Below, in pieces: positions 45,309 through 54,250 of a stretch of DNA of 64,000 nucleotides. The position numbers and the translations under genes were made by a program. Origin of the DNA: Candidatus Poribacteria bacterium (GTDB taxonomy: Bacteria > Poribacteria > WGA-4E > WGA-3G); the NCBI GenBank assembly GCA_022822085.1, contig JAJECK010000099.1, positions 1 through 64,000 on the forward strand. The letters run 5' to 3'. The notes beneath the pieces are model-generated. The model was not told the DNA's origin. It saw only the letters and a program-made list of their open reading frames with translations, and made no database searches. The first letter of the stretch is position 1; the number at the start of each line of letters is the position of its first letter.

Positions 45309-46226
45309 GTGGAAAACAAAATTACGGTTGAAAATTTATCACATTCCTACGGTTCAAGATGTGCTTTAGACAATGTGAGTTTCTCCGTAACATTTGGCGA
45401 TATTTTATGTTTTCTCGGTCCAAATGGTAGTGGAAAAACAACCCTTTTTAAAATTCTATCTACGCTAATTCCTCCTATATCAGGAAGTGTTAACATTCTT
45501 GGATATGATTTAAAGACAGAGGCAATAGCAATACGGAAATTATTAGGGGTTGTTTTCCAACATCCTGGACTTGATGGTAAACTGAAGGTCCTTGAAAATC
45601 TAAAACATCAAGGTCATCTTTACGGATGTAAAGGAAAAAGTCTAAATAACAGAATAACAGAACTCCTTGGAAAGTTTGACATTGAAGATAGATCAAATGA
45701 CCTTGTTGAAGAATTATCTGGAGGATTACAAAGACGGGTTGAAATCGCTAAAGCGTTGATACATTCTCCCAAAGTCCTGCTTCTTGATGAACCAAGTAGT
45801 GGATTAGATATCGGTATTAGAAGGCAACTGAGTGATTATCTAAATTTACTTTCTAAATCAGAAAATATACTCATCCTTATGACAACGCATCTCTTAGATG
45901 AAGCAGATTTGGCTGACAAAGTTGCAATTTTGGATAACGGTAAATTGGTTTCACTTGGTTCACCTACAGATTTGAAATCACAGATTGTAGGTGATATTGT
46001 GCTGATTGAAGCAAATAGACCTGATGTTCTCTGTAGGGAAATAACAGACAGATTTGGAGTTTCACCTATAATTTTTAACAATCTTTTACATATTGAATGT
46101 GAACAGGGACATGAGTTCGTTAGAGAAGTTGCATCCGTATTTCCGGACGAAATCCATAATGTGCGAATTGGTAAACCCACATTAGAAGATGTATTCATAA
46201 AGTCAACGGGAAACCCATTTGTATAG
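45309..46226 (+). CDS. ABC transporter ATPase, ABC-2 type (NatA/CcmA-like)
   Basis: A 305-residue ATPase with GPNGSGKTT (Walker A), LSGGLQRRVEIAKAL (signature), VLLLDEPSSGLD (Walker B) and TTHLLDEAD (H-loop), and a C-terminal extension typical of DrrA/NatA types. It drives the permease encoded next. GTG start; weak ribosome site, so translation may depend on the gene before. Its place between cupredoxin and oxidase genes suggests export of something needed for the oxidase, but the cargo is unknown. Confidence 0.9.
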   Translation: MENKITVENLSHSYGSRCALDNVSFSVTFGDILCFLGPNGSGKTTLFKILSTLIPPISGSVNILGYDLKTEAIAIRKLLGVVFQHPGLDGKLKVLENLKHQGHLYGCKGKSLNNRITELLGKFDIEDRSNDLVEELSGGLQRRVEIAKALIHSPKVLLLDEPSSGLDIGIRRQLSDYLNLLSKSENILILMTTHLLDEADLADKVAILDNGKLVSLGSPTDLKSQIVGDIVLIEANRPDVLCREITDRFGVSPIIFNNLLHIECEQGHEFVREVASVFPDEIHNVRIGKPTLEDVFIKSTGNPFV

Positions 46227-46239
46227 GGTAATCAAATAG

Positions 46240-47019
46240 ATGGATGTTCTGCTTCCAGTATCAACAATATGGTGGCGTGAAATAATTAGGTTCTTTCGTC
46301 AACGGAGTAGACTCCTTAGTGCCATTGTTCAACCACTACTGTTTTGGATTTTGATAGGAAGTGGATTGAGTGCATCATTCCAACCTGCAGGTGTGCTGGA
46401 GAATCAAAACTATATTGAGTACTTCTATCCCGGTATAGTTGTTTTGGTATTGCTATTTACAGCCATATTTGCTACAATCTCGGTTGTAAATGATAGAAAA
46501 GAAGGATTTTTACAAGGTATACTCGTCGCACCAGTACCAAGATGGAGCATTGTTCTCGGTCAAGCATTAGGAGGAACAACTTTAGCGTTACTTCAAGGAA
46601 TACTACTGTTGATTATCGCACCATTAACTGGAATCCAATTTGGATTAACTTCGCTGATATGGACATTGGGTGTGATGTTCCTAATATCCTTTGGATTAAC
46701 AAATCTTGGTTTGATGATTGCTTGGAGAATGGAATCAACACAAGGGTTTCATGCGATAATGAATATAATCCTCATTCCGATATGGTTGTTGTCTGGAGCA
46801 TTTTTCCCGATAACAGGAGTGCCGGGATGGTTAAGTTGGGTTATGAAACTAAATCCATTGACTTACGCACTTGACGTATTTCGTTTTAGTCTTTATTTCA
46901 ACAGTATACCAACAGGTACAACATTATCTCAATGTACATTCTCAATAATAATTACAAGCGTGTTTTGTGTATTGACTTACTTGGGAGCAACGTTTACAGC
47001 GTACTCCCAAACGAACTGA
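46240..47019 (+). CDS. ABC-2 type permease
   Basis: A 259-residue membrane protein with six helices and the ABC-2 signatures FFRQRSRLLSAIVQPLLFW and KLNPLTYALDVFR near the C-terminus. It pairs with the ATPase immediately upstream (13-base gap). Substrate unknown. Confidence 0.9.
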   Translation: MDVLLPVSTIWWREIIRFFRQRSRLLSAIVQPLLFWILIGSGLSASFQPAGVLENQNYIEYFYPGIVVLVLLFTAIFATISVVNDRKEGFLQGILVAPVPRWSIVLGQALGGTTLALLQGILLLIIAPLTGIQFGLTSLIWTLGVMFLISFGLTNLGLMIAWRMESTQGFHAIMNIILIPIWLLSGAFFPITGVPGWLSWVMKLNPLTYALDVFRFSLYFNSIPTGTTLSQCTFSIIITSVFCVLTYLGATFTAYSQTN

Positions 47020-47100
47020 ATCAAAAGAATCATTGTGCATTATTCTGTTTGGAGATGAATACAGCATTATTTTGCACAACTTTATGTTAAGGAGAATTTG

Positions 47101-48006
47101 ATGCTACGATGGCTCCCAGTGAATATATCATCGTTCGGAGAAGGCGTTGACGATCTTTTTACGCTTATCTATTGGATTACGTTTGTAGTGTTTGTCCTCG
47201 TTATGGCAACACTGGTTTATTTTCTAATAAATTACCGCCATCGTGAAGGTGTCCGTGCTACGTACATTGAAGGAAGTACGTGGCTTGAAATCATTTGGAC
47301 AGCTGCGACAACTATAATTGTGTTCGGTCTTGCGATGTTGAGTTTCCCGCAATGGAATAATATAAAATCTCCATCTGAGTTTCCACAAAATCCTGATCTT
47401 GTGGTTCAGGTGAGAGCTAAGCAGTTTAATTGGAAAGTAATCCATCCCGGTCCTGATAATGAATTCAACACAGAAGCTGGTCGTGATGGTGAATTAGGCA
47501 CAGTGGATGATCCAGGTGATGATCTGAAGAAACTTGATGAATTGCATGTACCTGTCCACAAAACTGTGCATGTGAGATTAATATCGGAAGATGTTATCCA
47601 TAGTTTTTTCGTTCCGGAATTACGTTTAAAACAAGATGCATTACCCAATCGATTTATCAATGTCTGGTTTGATACCGATGAATTAGATGTGAATCCAATC
47701 ACAGATTTTAAAAATGTCAGGAAAAAGGGATGCTTTACTGGAACACTTACATTTAATGATGCGAATACACCTTCTGTCATGGGGAATATCGTTTTTGAGA
47801 CTGATGATGAATTGACAGTCAGTGTTGATGGGGAAATTAACACATACAACAAATCAGATGTAAAACAACTTGACGTAACGGTCTGGCGTTATGAAATGCC
47901 ATGTGCAGAACTTTGTGGTTTTGGGCACTCTACTATGGTTGGTCATCTATATGTACATACACAAGAGAGTTATGATGCATGGGTAGCGGAAGAGTTGTCC
48001 GAGTAG
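47101..48006 (+). CDS. ctaC: cytochrome c oxidase subunit II (CuA), with unusual insert
   Basis: A 301-residue protein with two N-terminal membrane helices (about 20-42 and 60-82) and a CuA cupredoxin domain. The copper ligands are intact: His in DVIHSFF and the CAELCGFGHSTM cluster (Cys268, Cys272). CuA takes electrons from cytochrome c or cupredoxin. About 60 residues between NVWFDTD and PCAELC are not in normal subunit II: they form a beta unit (FTGTLTFNDANTP ... NTYNKSDVKQL) matching copy two in the dihaem cytochrome. No haem c domain is fused. ATG 47101 is preferred to an adjacent TTG, with AAGGAG upstream. Confidence 0.93.
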   Translation: MLRWLPVNISSFGEGVDDLFTLIYWITFVVFVLVMATLVYFLINYRHREGVRATYIEGSTWLEIIWTAATTIIVFGLAMLSFPQWNNIKSPSEFPQNPDLVVQVRAKQFNWKVIHPGPDNEFNTEAGRDGELGTVDDPGDDLKKLDELHVPVHKTVHVRLISEDVIHSFFVPELRLKQDALPNRFINVWFDTDELDVNPITDFKNVRKKGCFTGTLTFNDANTPSVMGNIVFETDDELTVSVDGEINTYNKSDVKQLDVTVWRYEMPCAELCGFGHSTMVGHLYVHTQESYDAWVAEELSE

Positions 48007-48081
48007 GTTTAGAATAGATATACATCCTTACTTGACGACTTACATACCTCGTTTACGATCTCAAAAGGAGTTAAAAAGACA

Positions 48082-50043
48082 ATGCAGGAAAACGATAATA
48101 GATCACATGAACACGACAATGATGAAAATCATGATGCTGCACACGAAGATCATGATACAGTTGAACATGCACCTGAGCATAACGGTGATGACCACGATGC
48201 ACATGCACATCATCATGAAGAAGGTTTTATAAGAAAATATATCTTCTCTCTTGATCACAAAATGATTGGGAAGCAGTTCCTGATTTACGGACTGATTATG
48301 CTATTTCTCGGTGGTGGGCTCGCTATGCTATTTAGATGGCAGCTGGCGTATCCTGAAATACCTGAACTTGAGGGACAGGCAGGACGTGGAGCAAAACCGT
48401 TACCATTTCTTGGATTATCCGATGAATATCAGGAAACAGGAGAACCAAAGACTTGGGCAGACAGATATTGGGAGAAAGTTTTCGACTCTGAAGAAACTGA
48501 ATGGACTGAAGAATTCATTCCAGCTGGGGTTATGACAGGTGCATTCTATAATATGCTGTTCACCATGCATGCCACTATTATGGTGTTTTTTGTAGTTGTG
48601 CCTATTTTAGTTGGAGCATTCGGTAATTTCCTAATCCCACTCATGATTGGGACACGGGATATGGCGTTTCCCGTGCTGAATATGCTCTCTTTCTGGTTGG
48701 CAGTTTTGGCTGCAGTTGTCATGGTATCCGGATTTTTCGTTCCAGGTGGACATGCGTCCGCTGGGTGGACAGGATATGCACCGTTATCTGTTGATCCTGG
48801 TTGGACAGGTGTCGGATGGGGTTTGAACTTATGGGCAATTAGTTTATTGATACAAGGTTTCTCATCGCTTGTAGGTTCAATAAATTATATTACAACCATC
48901 ATCAATATGCGTGCACCAGGTATGACATTCTTCAGACTGCCTCTTGTCATCTGGGCACTTTTCATCGTTGCAATCCTATTGCTTCTGGCTTTCCCAGTTT
49001 TATCTTCCGCATTAGCACTCCTAATCTTTGATCGACTTGCTGGAACAACATTCTTCTCTACAACAGCTGGAGGTGGTGGTGATCCGTTACTTTGGCAGCA
49101 CTTATTCTGGTTCTTCGGACACCCCGAAGTATACATCCTTATATTACCGGGGATGGGTATTGCATCCGAATTGATACCGGTATTCTCACGTAAACCTATT
49201 TTCGGATATCGTTCTATGGTCTATGCTATGATTGCAATTGCATTCTTAGGGTGGATTGTATGGGGGCATCATATGTTCCAAAGTGGAATGCAACCTGGAA
49301 TGGGGGCATTCTTTATGACCACAACGATGCTTATTGCAGTGCCTTCTGCGATCAAGACATTTAACTGGCTTGGAACTATGTACCGTGGTTCTATTCGATT
49401 CACAACGCCAATGCTACACGCGATAGCGTTTGTGTCTATGTTTGTAATTGGTGGACTTAGCGGTATCTATATGGCAAATACCCCTGTTGATGTTGCTATA
49501 CACGATACATATTTTATTGTAGCACACATCCATTATGTTGTTTTTGGTGGTAGTCTGTTTGCAATTTTCGGTGGAATAATTTTCTGGTTCCCAAAAATGT
49601 ATGGACGTTATATGAACGATACGCTATGTAAGATACATTTTTGGTTGACGTTTATTGCTTTTAATTGCACCTTCTTCCCGATGCACATTCTCGGTGTTGG
49701 TTTGCACAGACGGCGAATTGATAATCCAATGGCAACAGAGCATCTGTTTGGATTTGAAGGAATGAATATCTTTATTACAATGAGTGCATTTACGCTTGGG
49801 GTTGTCCAACTTATCTTAGCGTTCAACTTTGTCTGGAGTATTTATAAGGGTAAAGTTGCTGAAAAGAACCCGTGGCATGTCAACACTTTGGAATGGGAAG
49901 CACCCACACCCGTACCCCATGGAAACTTTGCACAAATACCTACTGTTTATCGTGGACCTTATGAATACAGCGTCCCTGGTGAAGAATCTGATTGGCTTCC
50001 ACAGGCGCAACCAGAGCATGCCCCAGCGAGTGCAGGTGATTAA
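48082..50043 (+). CDS. ctaD: heme-copper oxidase subunit I
   Basis: A 653-residue catalytic subunit, type A1 by GHPEVY (the proton-path Glu and the Tyr cross-linked to His). Haem and CuB ligands are visible: TMHATIM, WGHHMFQ, AHIHYVVFGG. It reduces oxygen to water at haem a3-CuB and pumps protons. Unusual is an N-terminal tail of about 50 residues very rich in His, Asp and Glu, perhaps a copper-collecting tail, and a long acidic segment between the first two helices (about 90-150). AAAAGGAG upstream. The whole set through 55921 is one oxidase locus. Confidence 0.97.
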   Translation: MQENDNRSHEHDNDENHDAAHEDHDTVEHAPEHNGDDHDAHAHHHEEGFIRKYIFSLDHKMIGKQFLIYGLIMLFLGGGLAMLFRWQLAYPEIPELEGQAGRGAKPLPFLGLSDEYQETGEPKTWADRYWEKVFDSEETEWTEEFIPAGVMTGAFYNMLFTMHATIMVFFVVVPILVGAFGNFLIPLMIGTRDMAFPVLNMLSFWLAVLAAVVMVSGFFVPGGHASAGWTGYAPLSVDPGWTGVGWGLNLWAISLLIQGFSSLVGSINYITTIINMRAPGMTFFRLPLVIWALFIVAILLLLAFPVLSSALALLIFDRLAGTTFFSTTAGGGGDPLLWQHLFWFFGHPEVYILILPGMGIASELIPVFSRKPIFGYRSMVYAMIAIAFLGWIVWGHHMFQSGMQPGMGAFFMTTTMLIAVPSAIKTFNWLGTMYRGSIRFTTPMLHAIAFVSMFVIGGLSGIYMANTPVDVAIHDTYFIVAHIHYVVFGGSLFAIFGGIIFWFPKMYGRYMNDTLCKIHFWLTFIAFNCTFFPMHILGVGLHRRRIDNPMATEHLFGFEGMNIFITMSAFTLGVVQLILAFNFVWSIYKGKVAEKNPWHVNTLEWEAPTPVPHGNFAQIPTVYRGPYEYSVPGEESDWLPQAQPEHAPASAGD

Positions 50044-50100
50044 CTGATATAAACAGCAACAATCATTGTTCATATAAAAATAGTTGTGCTGAAATGAAAG

Positions 50101-51036
50101 ATGAAGCATTACATATATAGTCCTTGGTTATATAGAATTGCGATTATTACTGCAACAGCCACTTTCATATTGATTGTTATAGGGGGAATAGTAACAAGTA
50201 CAGAATCAGGATTGGCAGTCCCAGATTGGCCTACTACCTTCGGGTACAACATGTTTCTGTATCCGCTTTCTGAGATGGTCGGTGGAATCCTATATGAACA
50301 CAGTCATCGCTTGATGGGCTCACTTGTAGGTTTGTTGACGATTGCCTTATTCGTTCTGCTATTGATAAAAGACTCTCGAAAGTGGATGAAATGGCTTGGG
50401 TTTGCTGCCCTCATTAGTGTCAGTGTGCAGGGCGTTCTCGGTGGACTTCGTGTAACTGAGCTCAATCTAAATTTCGCGATAGTGCATGCATGTTTGGCAC
50501 AAGCATTTTTTGCACTGCTATGTGGAATATGTCTATTTACTTCTCGTCAATGGCTGAAGAATCAAACCAATGGACAGATAGAAGGGATACAGTCAAAGAA
50601 ATTACGAAGATTGAGTCTATTTACAACAAGTCTTATATACTTTCAACTCATCTTTGGGGCAGTTTTACGACATACAGGTAGTAGACTTGATGCACATCTT
50701 TTGTTTGCATTTTTGGTAACACTCCACATCTTTTTATTAGTCAGACGTGTATTAAGTTCAGACGAACAGACACAAGAAATTGGGCAATTGATACCATTAC
50801 TACTGCTTGGACTGCTTGCTTTACAATTAATCCTTGGTACCGGGGCATATCTTACGAAACTAACTGCTTTAGGGGAATCAGTGTCAGCACTAATTACAGA
50901 CATTATTACAACTGCTCATGTAGCAATCGGCGCCCTTATGTTAGTAAGTAGTTTTGTGATTACATTAAAAATCTTCAGATATACTGATAATTCAATAATA
51001 TCTGTCCCCAATTCAAATGCGTTTGCAACAGAATGA
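50101..51036 (+). CDS. ctaA: heme A synthase (CtaA/COX15)
   Basis: A 311-residue membrane protein with eight helices and the typical motifs: IGGIVTSTESGLAVPDWPTT, the EHSHRLMG His pair, QGVLGGLRVTE and a third conserved His in IVHACLAQ. It oxidises the C8 methyl of haem O to the formyl of haem A, needed by the oxidase. Followed by CtaB with a short overlap or near-contact. Confidence 0.95.
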   Translation: MKHYIYSPWLYRIAIITATATFILIVIGGIVTSTESGLAVPDWPTTFGYNMFLYPLSEMVGGILYEHSHRLMGSLVGLLTIALFVLLLIKDSRKWMKWLGFAALISVSVQGVLGGLRVTELNLNFAIVHACLAQAFFALLCGICLFTSRQWLKNQTNGQIEGIQSKKLRRLSLFTTSLIYFQLIFGAVLRHTGSRLDAHLLFAFLVTLHIFLLVRRVLSSDEQTQEIGQLIPLLLLGLLALQLILGTGAYLTKLTALGESVSALITDIITTAHVAIGALMLVSSFVITLKIFRYTDNSIISVPNSNAFATE

Positions 51037-51046
51037 GATTTACACA

Positions 51047-51982
51047 ATGCGTTCAACTACAGCAACTATACAAAACAATAGCGATACATTAAATCATCCG
51101 TCAAAAGTCTCAGTTCTGGTGAGACGGGTAAGTTCGTATATTGAACTAACCAAACCGAGAATGGTTATGATGATACTTGTTACTACTGCTGCAGGTTTTT
51201 ATCTGGGAATGCAAGGTGCTGTGAATTGGATACTATTCGGACACACTCTAATTGGTGCTGGATTAACAGCGGCAGGTGTATTAGGTCTAAATCAATATAT
51301 TGAACGTGATGTTGATGCTTTGATGCCGAGAACACAGCACAGACCGCTTCCCGCAGGAAAAATCCATGATATGGAAGCACTGATTTTTTGTGTATTTCTC
51401 ACTATCAGCGGTATGTTGTATCTCACATTTGTTGTTAATCCGATCAGCGGATTTATTATTTCTCTAATTGTTGTTAGTTATCTGTTTTTCTATACACCGC
51501 TCAAACGGAGCACGTCTTTATGTACACTTATCGGAGCATTCCCTGGTGCCTTACCACCTGTTGTAGGTTGGGTAGCAGCCCAAGGTAAATTGTCAGGTTC
51601 TGCATGTGTGCTGTTTGCGATATTGTTTCTTTGGCAACTACCGCACTCGCTTGCTATTGCCTATATTTATCGTGAGGATTATGCCAATGCGGGGTTAAAG
51701 TTATTGCCTGTTATTCATCCTGATGGAGTAAGCACACGCCGTCAGATTGTAATCAACTGTGTTGCGCTTTTTGGTATAGGTCTTCTACCAACTTTGTTCA
51801 ATATCTCTGGGGAAATCTATTTTATTGTTGCACTTCTGGTGGGTGGTATGTTTTTGATTAGTGGTATCTATTTTGAGAGAAAACCCACAGTTAAAACCGC
51901 ACGATATGTGCTTTACGCATCTTTATTGTATCTTCCATTGATATTCATTACAATGGCAATAGATAAAATAAGTATTTATTAA
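51047..51982 (+). CDS. ctaB: heme O synthase (protoheme IX farnesyltransferase, CtaB)
   Basis: A 311-residue UbiA-family prenyltransferase with nine helices and the signatures LTKPRMVMMILVTTAAGF, NQYIERDVDALMPRTQHRPL (first Asp-rich motif) and YTPLKRSTSLCTLIGAFPG. It makes haem O from haem B and farnesyl diphosphate, the step before CtaA. ATG 51047, just after the CtaA stop, is preferred; an in-frame ATG at 51017 would overlap CtaA by 20 bases. Neither has a strong ribosome site. Confidence 0.95.
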   Translation: MRSTTATIQNNSDTLNHPSKVSVLVRRVSSYIELTKPRMVMMILVTTAAGFYLGMQGAVNWILFGHTLIGAGLTAAGVLGLNQYIERDVDALMPRTQHRPLPAGKIHDMEALIFCVFLTISGMLYLTFVVNPISGFIISLIVVSYLFFYTPLKRSTSLCTLIGAFPGALPPVVGWVAAQGKLSGSACVLFAILFLWQLPHSLAIAYIYREDYANAGLKLLPVIHPDGVSTRRQIVINCVALFGIGLLPTLFNISGEIYFIVALLVGGMFLISGIYFERKPTVKTARYVLYASLLYLPLIFITMAIDKISIY

Positions 51983-51992
51983 AGGGCTCAGA

Positions 51993-52247
51993 ATGAACGA
52001 AAGCGAAAAAAGACGTAGGAATCTTAATGTTGCAATTATCTTAGGGGCAATCTTTCTGGGATTGTTCATACTCACTACACTAACCTTTGTGTTTGATCTT
52101 GAGGCACCACCATCAATTAAGAAGATTGTACATTGGGGCACAACAATTATTGCTGGGGTTATAGGTGTCCTACTTATTGGTGCAGCCATTGTTGAGATAA
52201 TTAAAAAAACTGGACTTGTTGACTTTTTCGTTAAGTTAGTGAAATAA
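51993..52247 (+). CDS. small two-helix membrane protein of the oxidase locus
   Basis: An 84-residue protein with a basic N-terminus (KRRR) and two membrane helices (about 12-34 and 45-68). No known family recognised. It lies 10 bases after CtaB and 8 bases before subunit III, so it is likely an accessory or assembly factor of the oxidase. Confidence 0.65.
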   Translation: MNESEKRRRNLNVAIILGAIFLGLFILTTLTFVFDLEAPPSIKKIVHWGTTIIAGVIGVLLIGAAIVEIIKKTGLVDFFVKLVK

Positions 52248-52255
52248 GGGGACCA

Positions 52256-52864
52256 TTGAGTTCGTGGATGATGGTACAGCGAGAAATGGAAATTGCTGAA
52301 AATCGCCCATTTAGTAATGCCAAATTAGGAGTAATTATACTTCTTGGTGCTGAGACGATGTTGTTTGCAGGACTAATTGGAGCATTTTTGGTATATCGGA
52401 TGGGAAATGCTACATGGCCGCCACTGTCCCACGCGGACATTCAACTCCCTCGCTTGGTAACAGGAATCAATACCGGGTATCTAATTATAAGTGGAATTAC
52501 AATGTATCTGTCACTTCGTATGATTCAGATTGATTTGCCCAAGTTATTCAGCAATGTGTTGTTGATTCTCACAGGAACATTAGGATTAGTGTTTCTAATA
52601 ATCCAAGGCAGTGAATGGGTCCAACTTATCGGTAAAGGATTGACACTTCAATCTGGTGTTTATGGTGCTACATTTTATGTACTTATCGGTTGCCATGCCG
52701 TTCATGTGTTCGGAGCAGTTATCTGGTTAACGATTGTTATTGGTATGTCATTGGCAGGCCGTTTTACATCTGATAATCACACAGCAGTTGAAACTTGCAC
52801 AATTTATTGGATTTATGTTGTTGCACTATGGCCTATACTTTACTTTTTGGTGTATTTCGCTTGA
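52256..52864 (+). CDS. ctaE: heme-copper oxidase subunit III, copy 1
   Basis: A 202-residue membrane protein with five helices. It matches subunit III: AKLGVIILLGAETMLFAGLIGAFLVY, YGATFYVLIGCHAVHVFGA, AVETCTIYWIYVVALWPILYFLVYF. The conserved helix-three Glu is present (GSEWVQL). A TTG at 52256 with AAGGGGA upstream is used; ATG 52268 or 52271 are alternatives. Subunit III stabilises the catalytic centre. A second copy is at 54251-54901. Confidence 0.9.
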   Translation: MSSWMMVQREMEIAENRPFSNAKLGVIILLGAETMLFAGLIGAFLVYRMGNATWPPLSHADIQLPRLVTGINTGYLIISGITMYLSLRMIQIDLPKLFSNVLLILTGTLGLVFLIIQGSEWVQLIGKGLTLQSGVYGATFYVLIGCHAVHVFGAVIWLTIVIGMSLAGRFTSDNHTAVETCTIYWIYVVALWPILYFLVYFA

Positions 52865-52875
52865 AGGAGCATCTG

Positions 52876-53094
52876 ATGATACGGAAAATAGTCTTGAGTC
52901 TACTTATTGCTGCACTTATTATTGCAAGTATACCACTTTCTCTTGAGGCATGTCCAGCATGCAAAAACTTAGATGACCCGATCGCAAGAGGATTCAATTG
53001 GAGTGTGCTGTTTATGATGGCGATGCCATTTGCCGTATTTGGTGTCATCGGTGGGAGTGTTTTCTATACTTACAGACGTGCTTACAAAGAATGA
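52876..53094 (+). CDS. small exported/membrane protein with CPAC motif
   Basis: A 72-residue protein with a signal sequence (about 5-25), CPAC right after the likely cleavage site, and one membrane helix (about 44-65, MMAMPFAVFGVIGGSVFYTY) ending in basic residues. AAGGAG is six bases before the ATG. Similar small CPAC proteins occur in oxidase loci of Bacteroidetes and related bacteria; the two cysteines could bind copper or form a disulfide for CuA assembly. That role is an inference. Confidence 0.75.
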   Translation: MIRKIVLSLLIAALIIASIPLSLEACPACKNLDDPIARGFNWSVLFMMAMPFAVFGVIGGSVFYTYRRAYKE

Positions 53095-53135
53095 ACATAG
53101 TGCTTAGTCAAGTTCTAATTCATGGGACTGAAAGG

Positions 53136-53201
53136 GTCGGGAATCGGAGTTCCCTCGGACCATAATCAACCCATCGGTAGGAGCGATCTCCGAATCGCGA
53201 C
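53136..53201. repeat. inverted repeat inside the oxidase locus
   Basis: GTCGGGAATCGGAGTTCCCT... (53136-53160) is an imperfect inverted partner of 53177-53201 (GTAGGAGCGATCTCCGAATC...), matching at about 17 of 25 positions. It sits between the CPAC-protein gene and the DNA methyltransferase gene and may mark an insertion boundary. Confidence 0.5.
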
Positions 53202-53268
53202 AGACAATAATATGTTGACAAAGCAATAGTATAACCACATGTAAATTTCGGAGTAAATCAAAGATACA

Positions 53269-54138
53269 ATGAAAAATAGTGGTAACTCTTGGATTCAGTG
53301 TGTTGATTGTCGCAAAGGTATGACCAAAATTGCCACGCAGAGTGTATCACTTATTTTGACGGATCCGCCCTATTTTCTTGATGGAATGGATGACAGTTGG
53401 GATACAAACCGTATAAAATCTAGACAGAAAAAGGGTGTCATCGGCGGGCTGCCTGTTGGCATGAAGTTTGACAAAGCACAAGGACAGAACTTATACCGAT
53501 TCCTGTTACCGATTGCTGAACAGTGGATAAGAATAATCAAACCTGGAGGATTTGTTCTCTGTTTTTCACATCCAAGACTATCACATCGCGCAACATTGGC
53601 ATTAGAGGATGTCGGTTTTGAAATTCGGGATATGTTGGCATGGCGATATGAAGGACAAGCAAAAGCATTTAAACAAGATCATTTCGTTAGAAAGAGAAAT
53701 CTACCGAGTGATGAAACAGAGAGGATAATCAAAGCATTAGGAGGAAGAAAAACGCCTCAACTTAAACCGCAGATGGAGTTGATTGTTTTGGCACAGTCTC
53801 CTCGTGAGGGAACATTCGTGGACAACTGGTTACAACATCTGACTGGACTCATTGATGTGTCGGACCCTATAGTAGAAAATGATCGTTTTCCAGGAACTGT
53901 GATTCCTGTTGCTAAACCTCGTGAGAAATTTGGACACATTGCTGCTAAACCTGTTCCGCTGCTGCGACATCTCATTCGGATATTTTCGGTAGAAGGCTCA
54001 ACTGTATGTGATCCTTTTGCAGGCTCCGGTTCCACTGGAATAGCAGCACATAAGGAAGGACGCGACTTTATCGGGTTTGAGATAGACAAGAATATGGCAA
54101 TAATGGCAAACAATAGAATAGAAATCGGAACAAAATAA
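53269..54138 (+). CDS. site-specific DNA methyltransferase, beta-class order
   Basis: A 289-residue DNA (N6-adenine or N4-cytosine) methyltransferase. Catalytic motif TDPPYF (DPPY, about residues 31-37) comes before the SAM-binding motif DPFAGSGSTG (about 246-255), the beta-class order. The 200 residues between include the target-recognition region. No restriction enzyme gene is next to it. It interrupts the oxidase gene run, with 174 bases before it and over 100 after, while its neighbours are tightly packed; it may be a later insertion. It could be a solitary regulatory methyltransferase or a partner for the TaqI-like specificity protein at 12037, but nothing ties them. Confidence 0.9.
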   Translation: MKNSGNSWIQCVDCRKGMTKIATQSVSLILTDPPYFLDGMDDSWDTNRIKSRQKKGVIGGLPVGMKFDKAQGQNLYRFLLPIAEQWIRIIKPGGFVLCFSHPRLSHRATLALEDVGFEIRDMLAWRYEGQAKAFKQDHFVRKRNLPSDETERIIKALGGRKTPQLKPQMELIVLAQSPREGTFVDNWLQHLTGLIDVSDPIVENDRFPGTVIPVAKPREKFGHIAAKPVPLLRHLIRIFSVEGSTVCDPFAGSGSTGIAAHKEGRDFIGFEIDKNMAIMANNRIEIGTK

Positions 54139-54250
54139 TAATCAGTTTCTTCCAAATATGTAGTGTATATTTTCCTTGTAAATTGGACTTCTATATTTAC
54201 TTATTTGATAAATTTAATTGGTATTACAAAAATTAAAGGAGTTTAGTATA

